23,261 bases of DNA. It comes from DAIMZM01 sp036733985. GTDB taxonomy: Bacteria > Bacillota > Dehalobacteriia > UBA4068. The notes under the pieces are model-generated. The model saw only the letters and a program-made list of their open reading frames with translations. It made no database searches and had not been told where the DNA came from. Location of the stretch: NCBI GenBank assembly GCA_036733985.1, contig DAIMZM010000031.1, positions 1 through 23,261 of the forward strand, in the 5' to 3' direction. Made by a program: the position numbers and the translations under genes. Position 1 is the first letter of the stretch; each line of letters begins with the position of its first letter. This document shows positions 1-6,681 of this stretch, piece after piece.

Positions 1-1121
1 ACGAATTCGGCAAAAACCCGGTTGCTGAGCAGCACGCCCTTTTCCGTCAGAGCCATCCGGCTGTCATCGATTTCCAGCAAACCGGCTGCTTGCAATGGCC
101 GGAGGGAGCGTTTGAAGCGCTCAGCCGGGTTCACGCCATATTGCCGGGCAAAAGCCGGCAGATCAATGCCGGCCAGCAGCCGGAGCCCCAGGAACAAGGC
201 TTCCCCGATCACCTGCTCCATATCCAGCCATTCCTCCTCGATTTTGGGCAATTGCCCGCTTTGGATGGCCGCGGCATAGCGATAGGGGTCCCGCTGATTG
301 GCCCAGCGATGCTGGGCCGCGCAGGAAGCGGCGGCAGCCCCCAGGCCCAGATAATTCTCCCGCCGCCAATAGGCGGTATTATGTTGGCTTTCAAACCCCG
401 GCTTGGCGAAATTGGCGATCTCATAATGCGCATACCCGGCCTGCTTCAGCAGGGATACGGCCAGTTCTTCCATGTCCGCGGCCAAATCCTCATCCGCCGG
501 GAAGAGCTGCCCCGCCGCTGCCAGCCTGCCCCAGGGGCTGTGCTCGGACAGGGTCAGGCCGTAAAGGGAAAGGTGCTCCGGCGCCAGCGCCAAGGCGGCC
601 GCCAGATCCTGTTGCCAATCAGCCAGGGACTGCTCAGGCAGGCCGTAGATCAAATCCAGGCTCAGATTGGCAAAGCCCGCCGCCCGCGCCGCCGCCAGGG
701 CCTGCCCGATCTGTTCCGGGGTATGTTGCCGCCCCATGGCCTGGAGCAGCCGGGGCTGGAAGCTCTGGGCCCCCAGGGAGAGCCGGTTTACCCCGGCTTG
801 GCGGAAAGCGGCCAAATTGTCCTGATCCACGGTGCCCGGGTTGGCTTCCAGGGTGATCTCCGCCGCCTCCGGCAGCAGCGCCAGCAGCGCCGCCACATCA
901 GCCGGCTGGAGCAGGGCCGGCGTGCCGCCGCCAAAATAGACGGTATGCAGGCAGGAAAAATCCGCCTCCCCTGCCCATAGGGCCAGCTCCTGCCGAAGCA
1001 GTTCCGGATAGGTCTTTGCCAATTCTTGGTTGGTGGAAAGGGGCAGGGAGACAAAATCGCAATATTGGCATTTCCCTAAGCAAAAGGGGTAGTGCACATA
1101 AAGAGAAACATATTTGTTCAT
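1..1121 (-). CDS. hemW: Radical SAM heme chaperone HemW (coproporphyrinogen III oxidase-like), 3' end cut by window edge
   Basis: Read on the minus strand from the ATG at 1121-1119, the frame is open for 373 codons to the window edge. The N-terminus reads MNKYVSLYVHYPFC and carries the radical SAM cluster motif CLGKCQYC (Cys14, Cys18, Cys21). A GGGTP motif follows near residue 60, then SLGAQSF and SLDLIYGLPEQS, the usual order for HemW/HemN. The last readable residues, LLSNRVFAEF, match the family's C-terminal end, and HemW proteins are about 375-380 residues, so only a few codons are missing. HemW is a cytoplasmic 4Fe-4S, SAM-binding protein that handles heme; many homologues are misnamed HemN oxidases. 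An AGGAGTG site lies about 12 bases upstream of the ATG. It diverges from the catabolic cluster and is not part of it. Confidence 0.93.
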   Translation of the reverse strand, partial: MNKYVSLYVHYPFCLGKCQYCDFVSLPLSTNQELAKTYPELLRQELALWAGEADFSCLHTVYFGGGTPALLQPADVAALLALLPEAAEITLEANPGTVDQDNLAAFRQAGVNRLSLGAQSFQPRLLQAMGRQHTPEQIGQALAAARAAGFANLSLDLIYGLPEQSLADWQQDLAAALALAPEHLSLYGLTLSEHSPWGRLAAAGQLFPADEDLAADMEELAVSLLKQAGYAHYEIANFAKPGFESQHNTAYWRRENYLGLGAAAASCAAQHRWANQRDPYRYAAAIQSGQLPKIEEEWLDMEQVIGEALFLGLRLLAGIDLPAFARQYGVNPAERFKRSLRPLQAAGLLEIDDSRMALTEKGVLLSNRVFAEF

Positions 1122-1364
1122 ATATTATATAAACACTCCTCTATTATATAACAGCACAGCTGGCTAAAAACATAGGGGTTTTTACACCAAGCATCTTATC
1201 CCATCCCCCAGGGAAAAGCAAGCCGCCAAGGGAAAAACAGTTCCTCAACCAGGGCGTCAGCTTATCCCAGTCCGGTCCCGATTATTCTGAAAATAGATAT
1301 TAAGCCTGCAGAAAAAAATAAAGGCATATTTAACGAATTGTCGAATAATTAAAATATAGAACCA

Positions 1365-1385
1365 TTGTTCCGAATATAGGAACAA
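1365..1385. promoter_or_regulatory. Perfect palindrome, candidate operator of the catabolic cluster
   Basis: TTGTTCC at 1365-1371 and GGAACAA at 1379-1385 form perfect 7-base arms around the 7-base spacer GAATATA. The site lies about 210 bases upstream of the first catabolic gene, in the AT-rich part of the divergent gap. Its size and dyad symmetry fit a dimeric repressor or activator. The IclR-family gene at 14118, at the far end of the same cluster, is the obvious candidate, since IclR proteins often bind GGAAC/GTTCC-type dyads. The binding partner is inferred; the palindrome itself is directly visible. Confidence 0.5.
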
Positions 1386-1470
1386 ATTAAGCCGGTTTTA
1401 AGCGTCTTGGCTGTTATGGCGGAACCGGTAAGAAATGGTTACTAAAAAAGAAAGGAGGGTTTCCGGGGTT

Positions 1471-1560
1471 TTGCCGCAATACATAAACAGCGCTATTGAT
1501 ATCATCCCCTATTCTATTTTAGCCAGACACGCTATTAGAAAAGCTGCCGTTTATCTTTGA
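1471..1560 (+). CDS. Possible 29-residue small protein or leader peptide (TTG start)
   Basis: A GGAGG at 1454-1458, within AAAGGAGGG, is followed 12 bases later by TTG at 1471, opening a 29-codon frame that ends at TGA 1558-1560. The peptide starts MPQYINSAIDIIPYSIL and ends in a basic, hydrophobic stretch. The ribosome site is strong but the spacing is long and the start codon is TTG. The ORF ends 33 bases before the YjiH gene, so translation could influence that gene. It could equally be chance, or the scar of a larger gene. No family was recognised. Confidence 0.22.
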   Translation: MPQYINSAIDIIPYSILARHAIRKAAVYL

Positions 1561-1593
1561 CGATGAATTAATAAAATTGAATGGAGGTCTAAT

Positions 1594-2967
1594 ATGGAAC
1601 AGGAAGCCAAGAATTTGGTCACGGAAACACCCTTGGGGCTGGCTGCGGAAAAGCCGGCCGTCATCAAAAATTATAGCGCTGCGGTTTTAAAACTCCTGTT
1701 ATTTTCCGTTTTCGGCGTGCTGTTTTTCTTTGCGCCGCTGTTTGACGGCTCGACCCCCCTGCTCTTTTCTATCAGCGCTGTGAAAAGCCTGATGGGCAAT
1801 GGCCTTTACGGCCTGGCAGTGCTGGTTACGGTAGCGCTGCTGGCTGTCACGCCCCTGGTCAAGAAAATCCCTTTCCTTAACGAATACCTGGGCAAGGACG
1901 GCGTGGTCACCAAAATCCTCTATCTTCTGGGCTCGATTTTCGGCATCCTGGTCTTCTTCAATATCGGCCCGGAATTCCTGCTGAACGCCGATACCGGCGG
2001 GCTGGCCCTCTCCCTGGCCGGCAGCGTGCTGCTGACCGTGCTGCTGGCCGGTTTTATCGTCACCTTCATCGCCAATTTTGGCTTACTGCAATTTATCGGC
2101 ACCCTGCTGGAACCCTTGATGCGGCCCCTTTACCGGCTGCCCGGCTACGCGGCTGTGGACGCGGCCACTTCCATTGCCTGCTCCGCCGCTGTGGATGTTT
2201 TCCTGGCCAATAAAATTTACTTAAACAGGCTCTACACCAAGCGCGATGTGGCGGTGGTGGCCTCCAATTTCACCATCTGCTCCTTAGGCTTTTTCCTGGT
2301 GCTCTGCGATATCGCCGGCATCCCGGAATACTACAACACGGTGGTTCTGGTTTCCTTCCTGATTTCCTTCATCATGCCCATCATTACCGTGCGCATCCCG
2401 CCGCTGTCCCGCATCCCCAATGAATATGTGGACGGCGCGCCTTTTATCGCTGACAGCGTCAAAAAGGATAGCCGCAACCTGATTAAGCGGGCCTGGGATT
2501 CCGCTGTGGAAACCGCGGACCAGGCCAGCCCCAAAATTATTGCCCAGGGCCTGCTGGAATCCGCCATTTTTTCCATCAAGGTTTGCGCCTATGTGCTTTC
2601 CATCGCCACCCTGTCCTTGATCATCGGCGTTTATACCCCCTTCTTCCAGTGGCTGGGCGTACCCATCGCGCCGCTGCTGAAGCTGTTCGCCATCCCCAAC
2701 GCGGCGGAGATCGCCCCCTCGGTGCTGGTGGGCATTACGGAAATCGCCATGCCGGCCCTGCTGATCGCCGGGCAGAATGTGGCGCCGGCCGCCGCCTTCT
2801 TTGTGGTGGTGCTTTCCACGGTGCAGGTCATCTTCTTCACGGAAAGCGCCAATGCCATCATGGAATCGGATATCCCCCTGAACTTCAGCAAGCTGATCGT
2901 CATCTTCCTGCTCCGCACGATCATCGCTATCCCCATGGTCGCCTTGGCCATGCATCTGATCTTTTGA
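1594..2967 (+). CDS. YjiH-family membrane protein with nucleoside-recognition (Gate) domain, putative transporter
   Basis: This 457-residue protein starts at an ATG 8 bases after TGGAGG. It is strongly hydrophobic, with roughly ten or more membrane segments: pairs near residues 28-75, several between 85 and 185, and more between 225 and 275 and from 325 to the C-terminus. A soluble loop (about 275-320) follows the segment IPPLSRIPNEYVDGAPF, which with the LEPLMRPLYRLPG segment is characteristic of the YjiH family carrying the Gate domain. The N-terminal 25 residues are hydrophilic and probably cytoplasmic. Gate-domain proteins include nucleoside transporters; YjiH members have no settled substrate. 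As the first gene of a co-directional cluster of molybdenum hydroxylases and a cyclic amidohydrolase, it is most likely the importer of the heterocyclic substrate. That role is inferred from position. Confidence 0.85.
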   Translation: MEQEAKNLVTETPLGLAAEKPAVIKNYSAAVLKLLLFSVFGVLFFFAPLFDGSTPLLFSISAVKSLMGNGLYGLAVLVTVALLAVTPLVKKIPFLNEYLGKDGVVTKILYLLGSIFGILVFFNIGPEFLLNADTGGLALSLAGSVLLTVLLAGFIVTFIANFGLLQFIGTLLEPLMRPLYRLPGYAAVDAATSIACSAAVDVFLANKIYLNRLYTKRDVAVVASNFTICSLGFFLVLCDIAGIPEYYNTVVLVSFLISFIMPIITVRIPPLSRIPNEYVDGAPFIADSVKKDSRNLIKRAWDSAVETADQASPKIIAQGLLESAIFSIKVCAYVLSIATLSLIIGVYTPFFQWLGVPIAPLLKLFAIPNAAEIAPSVLVGITEIAMPALLIAGQNVAPAAAFFVVVLSTVQVIFFTESANAIMESDIPLNFSKLIVIFLLRTIIAIPMVALAMHLIF

Positions 2968-3015
2968 TCACCCTGTTCACCGCTACTTAACATCAGCCTA
3001 AAAGGAGTGAATTTC

Positions 3016-3882
3016 ATGAAACAAAGCAAGGTTCAGGAATATCTAAGGCCCCAAACGCTGCAGGAGGCAGTGGTGCTCTATGCCGCCCATCCCGGCCCAA
3101 TCAGCGTCATCGCCGGCGGCACCGATATTTTTACTGCCGATCATCTAGATCTGGCGGCATTGCTGGACGTGGATAAGCTGGGCTTAGCTTATATCAGAGA
3201 AACCGGGGGCAGGCTGGCCATCGGCGCTGCCGCCACCTTTGCTGAAATCGGCAAATGCCCGCTGATCCGGGAGAAATTCACCGCCCTTTATGAGGCAGCC
3301 CGCTGCTTAGCGGATATGACCACCCGGAATATGGCCACCATCGGCGGCAATATCTGCACCGCCCTGCCCTCCGGCGATTCTATTTCCCCGCTGGTGGCCG
3401 GGGAGGCCCGCTTCCTGGTGCTGGGCGTTGCCGGCGAAAAGAGCTATACGGCTGAAGAATTTTTCCTGGGCCCCCGCCGCACCGTGCTGGGCAAGGGCGA
3501 TATCCTGGTGGAAATACAGCTGCCTGCCTCTGGAGAGGGGGAAGCCAGCGCCTTTGAGAAAATGGGCCGCAATTCGGAGGATCTGGCCATTGTCAATGTG
3601 GCGGTGAAGCTCAAGGTCAACCCGGACGGCACAGTGGCTGAGGCAGCCGTGGCCCATGGGGCCGTGGCCCCGGTGGTGGTGCGTTCCACCGCTTTGGAGC
3701 AGTGGCTGATCGGCAAAAAGCTCTGCGAAAGCTGCCTGGATGAAGCCTGCAGCCTGGTGGATCAGGCCATCGCGCCCATTGACAATCTCCGGGCCACCGC
3801 GGAATACCGCCGGGAAATCAGCCGCGTCCTGACCAAGCGGGCGCTGCTCAGAGCTTACGCTGCTGCCGGAAGGAGGGCATAA
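3016..3882 (+). CDS. Molybdenum hydroxylase A, FAD-binding subunit (xanthine dehydrogenase/CoxM family)
   Basis: This 288-residue protein has the FAD-binding signatures of the medium subunit of xanthine dehydrogenase-type enzymes: AGGTD at residues 33-37 and TIGGN at about 108-112, the latter followed by the usual CTALPSGDSISPL segment. The length is typical (about 280-300). The subunit accepts electrons from the 2Fe-2S clusters of the next gene's product and passes them to NAD or another acceptor. The start is the ATG at 3016: AAAGGAGTG (3001-3009) lies 6 bases before it, whereas the in-frame GTG at 3007 sits inside that site and cannot be the start. It is followed two bases after its stop by the 2Fe-2S gene. 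With the next two genes it makes one complete heterotrimer in the order FAD, FeS, Mo. Confidence 0.92.
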   Translation: MKQSKVQEYLRPQTLQEAVVLYAAHPGPISVIAGGTDIFTADHLDLAALLDVDKLGLAYIRETGGRLAIGAAATFAEIGKCPLIREKFTALYEAARCLADMTTRNMATIGGNICTALPSGDSISPLVAGEARFLVLGVAGEKSYTAEEFFLGPRRTVLGKGDILVEIQLPASGEGEASAFEKMGRNSEDLAIVNVAVKLKVNPDGTVAEAAVAHGAVAPVVVRSTALEQWLIGKKLCESCLDEACSLVDQAIAPIDNLRATAEYRREISRVLTKRALLRAYAAAGRRA

Positions 3883-3884
3883 CC

Positions 3885-4367
3885 ATGAAATACGAAATTT
3901 CTTTCACCGTTAACGGCCGCCAGGTAACCATTGCCACAGCGCCCGGACGCACCCTGGCCCAGCTGCTCAGGGAAGACCTGCATTTGACCGGCGGCAAGGT
4001 GGCCTGCAATATCGGCGACTGCGGCGCCTGCACCGTGATCCTGAATGGCAAGGCGGTAAAATCCTGCCTGCTGCCGGCTATGAAAGCCGACGGGGCGGAG
4101 ATCCTCACCATTGAGGGCCTGGGCCAGGAAAAGCTCCATCCCCTGCAGGAAAAATTCGTGGAGCTGGCCGCCATCCAATGCGGCTATTGCAGCCCCGGCA
4201 TGATCCTGGCTGCCAAGGCTTTTCTGGACGAAAATCCCGACCCCACCGAAGCGGAGGCCCGGGAAGCCATTGGCGGCAATATCTGCCGCTGCACCGGCTA
4301 TGTGAAGCCGGTGGAGGCCATTATGGCCGCTGCTGAAGTGATGAGAGGAGGCCGGGATCATGAATAA
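3885..4367 (+). CDS. Molybdenum hydroxylase A, 2Fe-2S subunit
   Basis: This 160-residue protein carries two [2Fe-2S] sites. The N-terminal plant-ferredoxin-type site has Cys41, Cys46, Cys49 and Cys61 (CNIGDCGACTV plus SC). The C-terminal helical site has Cys99, Cys102, Cys134 and Cys136 (QCGYCSPG and CRCTGY). Gln98, next to Cys99, is the residue that contacts the pterin in this family. All eight ligands are present, so the electron relay from molybdenum to FAD should be intact. An AGGAGG-like site lies just before the ATG, and the stop overlaps the next gene's start by 8 bases, indicating translational coupling with the Mo subunit. Confidence 0.95.
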   Translation: MKYEISFTVNGRQVTIATAPGRTLAQLLREDLHLTGGKVACNIGDCGACTVILNGKAVKSCLLPAMKADGAEILTIEGLGQEKLHPLQEKFVELAAIQCGYCSPGMILAAKAFLDENPDPTEAEAREAIGGNICRCTGYVKPVEAIMAAAEVMRGGRDHE

Positions 4368-6645
4368 ATCTTACCGCGCTTTAAGCCGCAATCTGGAAAG
4401 GGCCGACGCCAGGGATAAGGCCACCGGCGCCGCCGCCTATACGTCCGATATGTATCTGCCCGGCATGGTCCATGCCAAGCTGGTGCGCTGCCCCTATGCC
4501 CATGCCCGGGTCAAGAGCGTTGACAAGGCCGCGGCGATGCTCCCCGGGGTGACGGCCATCCTCACCTACGAGGACGCGCCCCAGGTGAAGTATTCCACCG
4601 CCGGTTATCCCAAGGAAACCATTCGCGGCATCGCTACCAATGTGCCCATGGAATATCTGGAAGATAAGCTGCTTTTAGACCCGGTTATCCGTTACCAGGG
4701 CGAGCCCGCCGCCATTGTGGTGGCGGAGAGCGAGGACATTGCCGAGGAAGCGGCCCGCCTGGTCAAAGTGGATTACGAAGTAGTGCCCCATGCTATTACC
4801 ATCGAAGCGGCCATGGATCCGGCTTCCCCGGAAATCCACCCCGGCACCCGCCACAATATCCTGGACGCTTCCATGGGCAAGGGCGATCTGGCAGCCGGCT
4901 TTGCCCAAGCCGACCTGATCTTCGAGGACAGCTACACCACCCAGCCCCAGCAGCATTGCTGCATGGAAAGCGCCTGCTCTGTGGCGCAGCCCACCCCTTC
5001 CGGCAAAATCACCCTCTGGTCCACCACCCAGGTGCCCTATCATATCCGCCGGGATATCTCGGAAGTGCTGGGTATCCCCATGAGCAAGATCCGGGTGATC
5101 AAACCGGCTTTAGGCGGCGGCTTTGGCGAGCGGCAGATGGTGGAAAACGAACTGCTTTGCGTCTTCACCGCCTTGAAGGTCAACCGGCCGGTGCGCATGG
5201 AAATGACCCGGGAAGAGAACCTGGCCTTCACCACCCAGCGGCATCAGTCCCAGATCAGCCTGAAAACCGGCGTGACCAAGGACGGCCGCATCACCGCCTA
5301 TCAAATCCATGTGCGCACCAATGCGGGGGCCTATACCGGCCACAGCCCTTATGTGACCAAAGCCATGTGCACCAAGAACCCCTATGATATCGCCAACCTG
5401 CAATTCGACGCGGAAATCGTCTACACCAATCTGCCGGATTCCGGCGCTTACCGGGGGTATGGCAATCCCCAGATCAGCTATGCCCGGGAAATGCATTTCG
5501 ACCGCATCGCCCGGGAGCTGCAAATGGATCCCATCGCCTTCCGCAAGGGCAACCTGGTCAAGGTGGGCCAGCCCAATCCGGTTGCTTTGAAATCCGACTG
5601 GATACTGGAAAGCTGCGAGCTGGAACAATGCCTGGATCAGGGCGCCAAGGAGATCGGCTATTATGAGCCCCGCCGCCCGGCGGATGGTAAGAAAGTCTAT
5701 GGCAAAGGCTTTTCCGCCGCCCTCCATGTCACCGGCACCTCGGCCTGCCCGGATTTTTCCTCCGCCACCGTCACCATGAACGAGGACGGCACGGTGGAGC
5801 TGCTGATCGGCTCCCCGGATCTGGGCCAGGGCTCGGATACCGTGCACAGCCAGATCTGCGCCGATACCCTGGGCATCCGCTATGAGGACGTCCATGCCCT
5901 CTCCGCGGACACGGACGTCACCTCCTTTGATATGGGCAGCTACGCCTCCCGCCAGTCCTATGTGGCCGGCAACGCGGTGAAGCTGGCCGCGGAAAAAGTC
6001 AAGGCCCATGTGCTGGATTATGCCGCCGCCATGAGCGGCCAGCTTTCCGGCAATCTGGATACGGACGACGGCTGGGTGGTGCGCCGGGAGAACGGCCGCC
6101 GGATCGCCAGCATCAAGGAGGTGGCCTATTATGCCATGTATCTCTCCCCCACCCCCATGTATCTTTGCGAAAGCGCCAGCTATTCTTCGCTGAACTGCCC
6201 GCCGGCCTTTGCCGCCCATTTTGCCGAGGTGGAAGTGGATCAGGAAACTGGCGAAGTCAAGGTGCTGAACTACGTGGCAGCCCATGACGTGGGCGTGGCC
6301 GTGAACCCCCGCATGGTGGAAGGCCAGGTGGAAGGCTGCCTCTGCCAGGGGTTGGGCCTCACCTTGACTGAGGACATGATCTATAATCAGGACGGTGTGC
6401 TGCAAAATTGCAATTTCACCGACTACAAAGTGCCCCGGGCCTTGGATATGCCCAAATCCAAGATCATCATTGTGGATTCCTATGAGCCTTCCGGCCCCTT
6501 TGGCGCGAAAAGCGTGGGCGAAATGGCTGTGGCCCCGGTGCCCGGCGCGATTGCCAACGCCATCTACGACGCCTGCGGTATCCGGATGAAGGATTTGCCC
6601 ATTACCAAGGATAAAATGCTGCAAGCGCTGAAAGAACGGCAATAG
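4360..6645 (+). CDS. Molybdenum hydroxylase A, molybdopterin-binding catalytic subunit (XdhA/aldehyde oxidase large-subunit family)
   Basis: This 761-residue protein has the full order of large-subunit motifs. The N-terminal a/b hammerhead domain covers residues 1-130, with the ATGAAAYTSDMYLPGM start. GGGFG is at 252-256, SGAYRGYGNPQ includes Arg365, GQGSDT begins at 489, and FGAKSVGE ends in Glu721, the position of the family's catalytic base. The Glu in TREEN and Arg365 line up with substrate-pocket residues kept in purine-hydroxylating enzymes. The selenium/cysteine loop of CO dehydrogenase is absent. The reaction is hydroxylation of an aromatic N-heterocycle using water. Exact substrate cannot be read from motifs; xanthine, hypoxanthine or another azaheterocycle are all possible. 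It overlaps the FeS gene by 8 bases and is 36 bases ahead of a second, paralogous catalytic subunit. Confidence 0.92.
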   Translation: MNKSYRALSRNLERADARDKATGAAAYTSDMYLPGMVHAKLVRCPYAHARVKSVDKAAAMLPGVTAILTYEDAPQVKYSTAGYPKETIRGIATNVPMEYLEDKLLLDPVIRYQGEPAAIVVAESEDIAEEAARLVKVDYEVVPHAITIEAAMDPASPEIHPGTRHNILDASMGKGDLAAGFAQADLIFEDSYTTQPQQHCCMESACSVAQPTPSGKITLWSTTQVPYHIRRDISEVLGIPMSKIRVIKPALGGGFGERQMVENELLCVFTALKVNRPVRMEMTREENLAFTTQRHQSQISLKTGVTKDGRITAYQIHVRTNAGAYTGHSPYVTKAMCTKNPYDIANLQFDAEIVYTNLPDSGAYRGYGNPQISYAREMHFDRIARELQMDPIAFRKGNLVKVGQPNPVALKSDWILESCELEQCLDQGAKEIGYYEPRRPADGKKVYGKGFSAALHVTGTSACPDFSSATVTMNEDGTVELLIGSPDLGQGSDTVHSQICADTLGIRYEDVHALSADTDVTSFDMGSYASRQSYVAGNAVKLAAEKVKAHVLDYAAAMSGQLSGNLDTDDGWVVRRENGRRIASIKEVAYYAMYLSPTPMYLCESASYSSLNCPPAFAAHFAEVEVDQETGEVKVLNYVAAHDVGVAVNPRMVEGQVEGCLCQGLGLTLTEDMIYNQDGVLQNCNFTDYKVPRALDMPKSKIIIVDSYEPSGPFGAKSVGEMAVAPVPGAIANAIYDACGIRMKDLPITKDKMLQALKERQ

Positions 6646-6681
6646 CAGCCCCCGTACCCCTAAGATGTAAGGAGGATGAAG

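Larger units (their letters stand above)
1122..1593. other. Divergent intergenic region between hemW and the catabolic cluster
   Basis: About 470 bases separate two divergent starts. The region is clearly more AT-rich than its surroundings. It must hold the promoters of hemW (minus) and of the catabolic cluster (plus). A TATAAT-like box on the minus strand lies at 1143-1148, but its -35 match is poor. I could not assign a convincing plus-strand promoter. The firm structure is the palindrome at 1365-1385. A possible small ORF lies at 1471-1560. No riboswitch was recognised. Confidence 0.6.

Noticed and set aside
90..980. A 296-codon plus-strand frame opposite hemW.
   Set aside because: The minus-strand frame carries the radical SAM motifs of HemW; this one is its antisense shadow.
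3007..3015. GTG at 3007 as start of the first FAD subunit.
   Set aside because: It lies within the ribosome-binding sequence used for the ATG at 3016.
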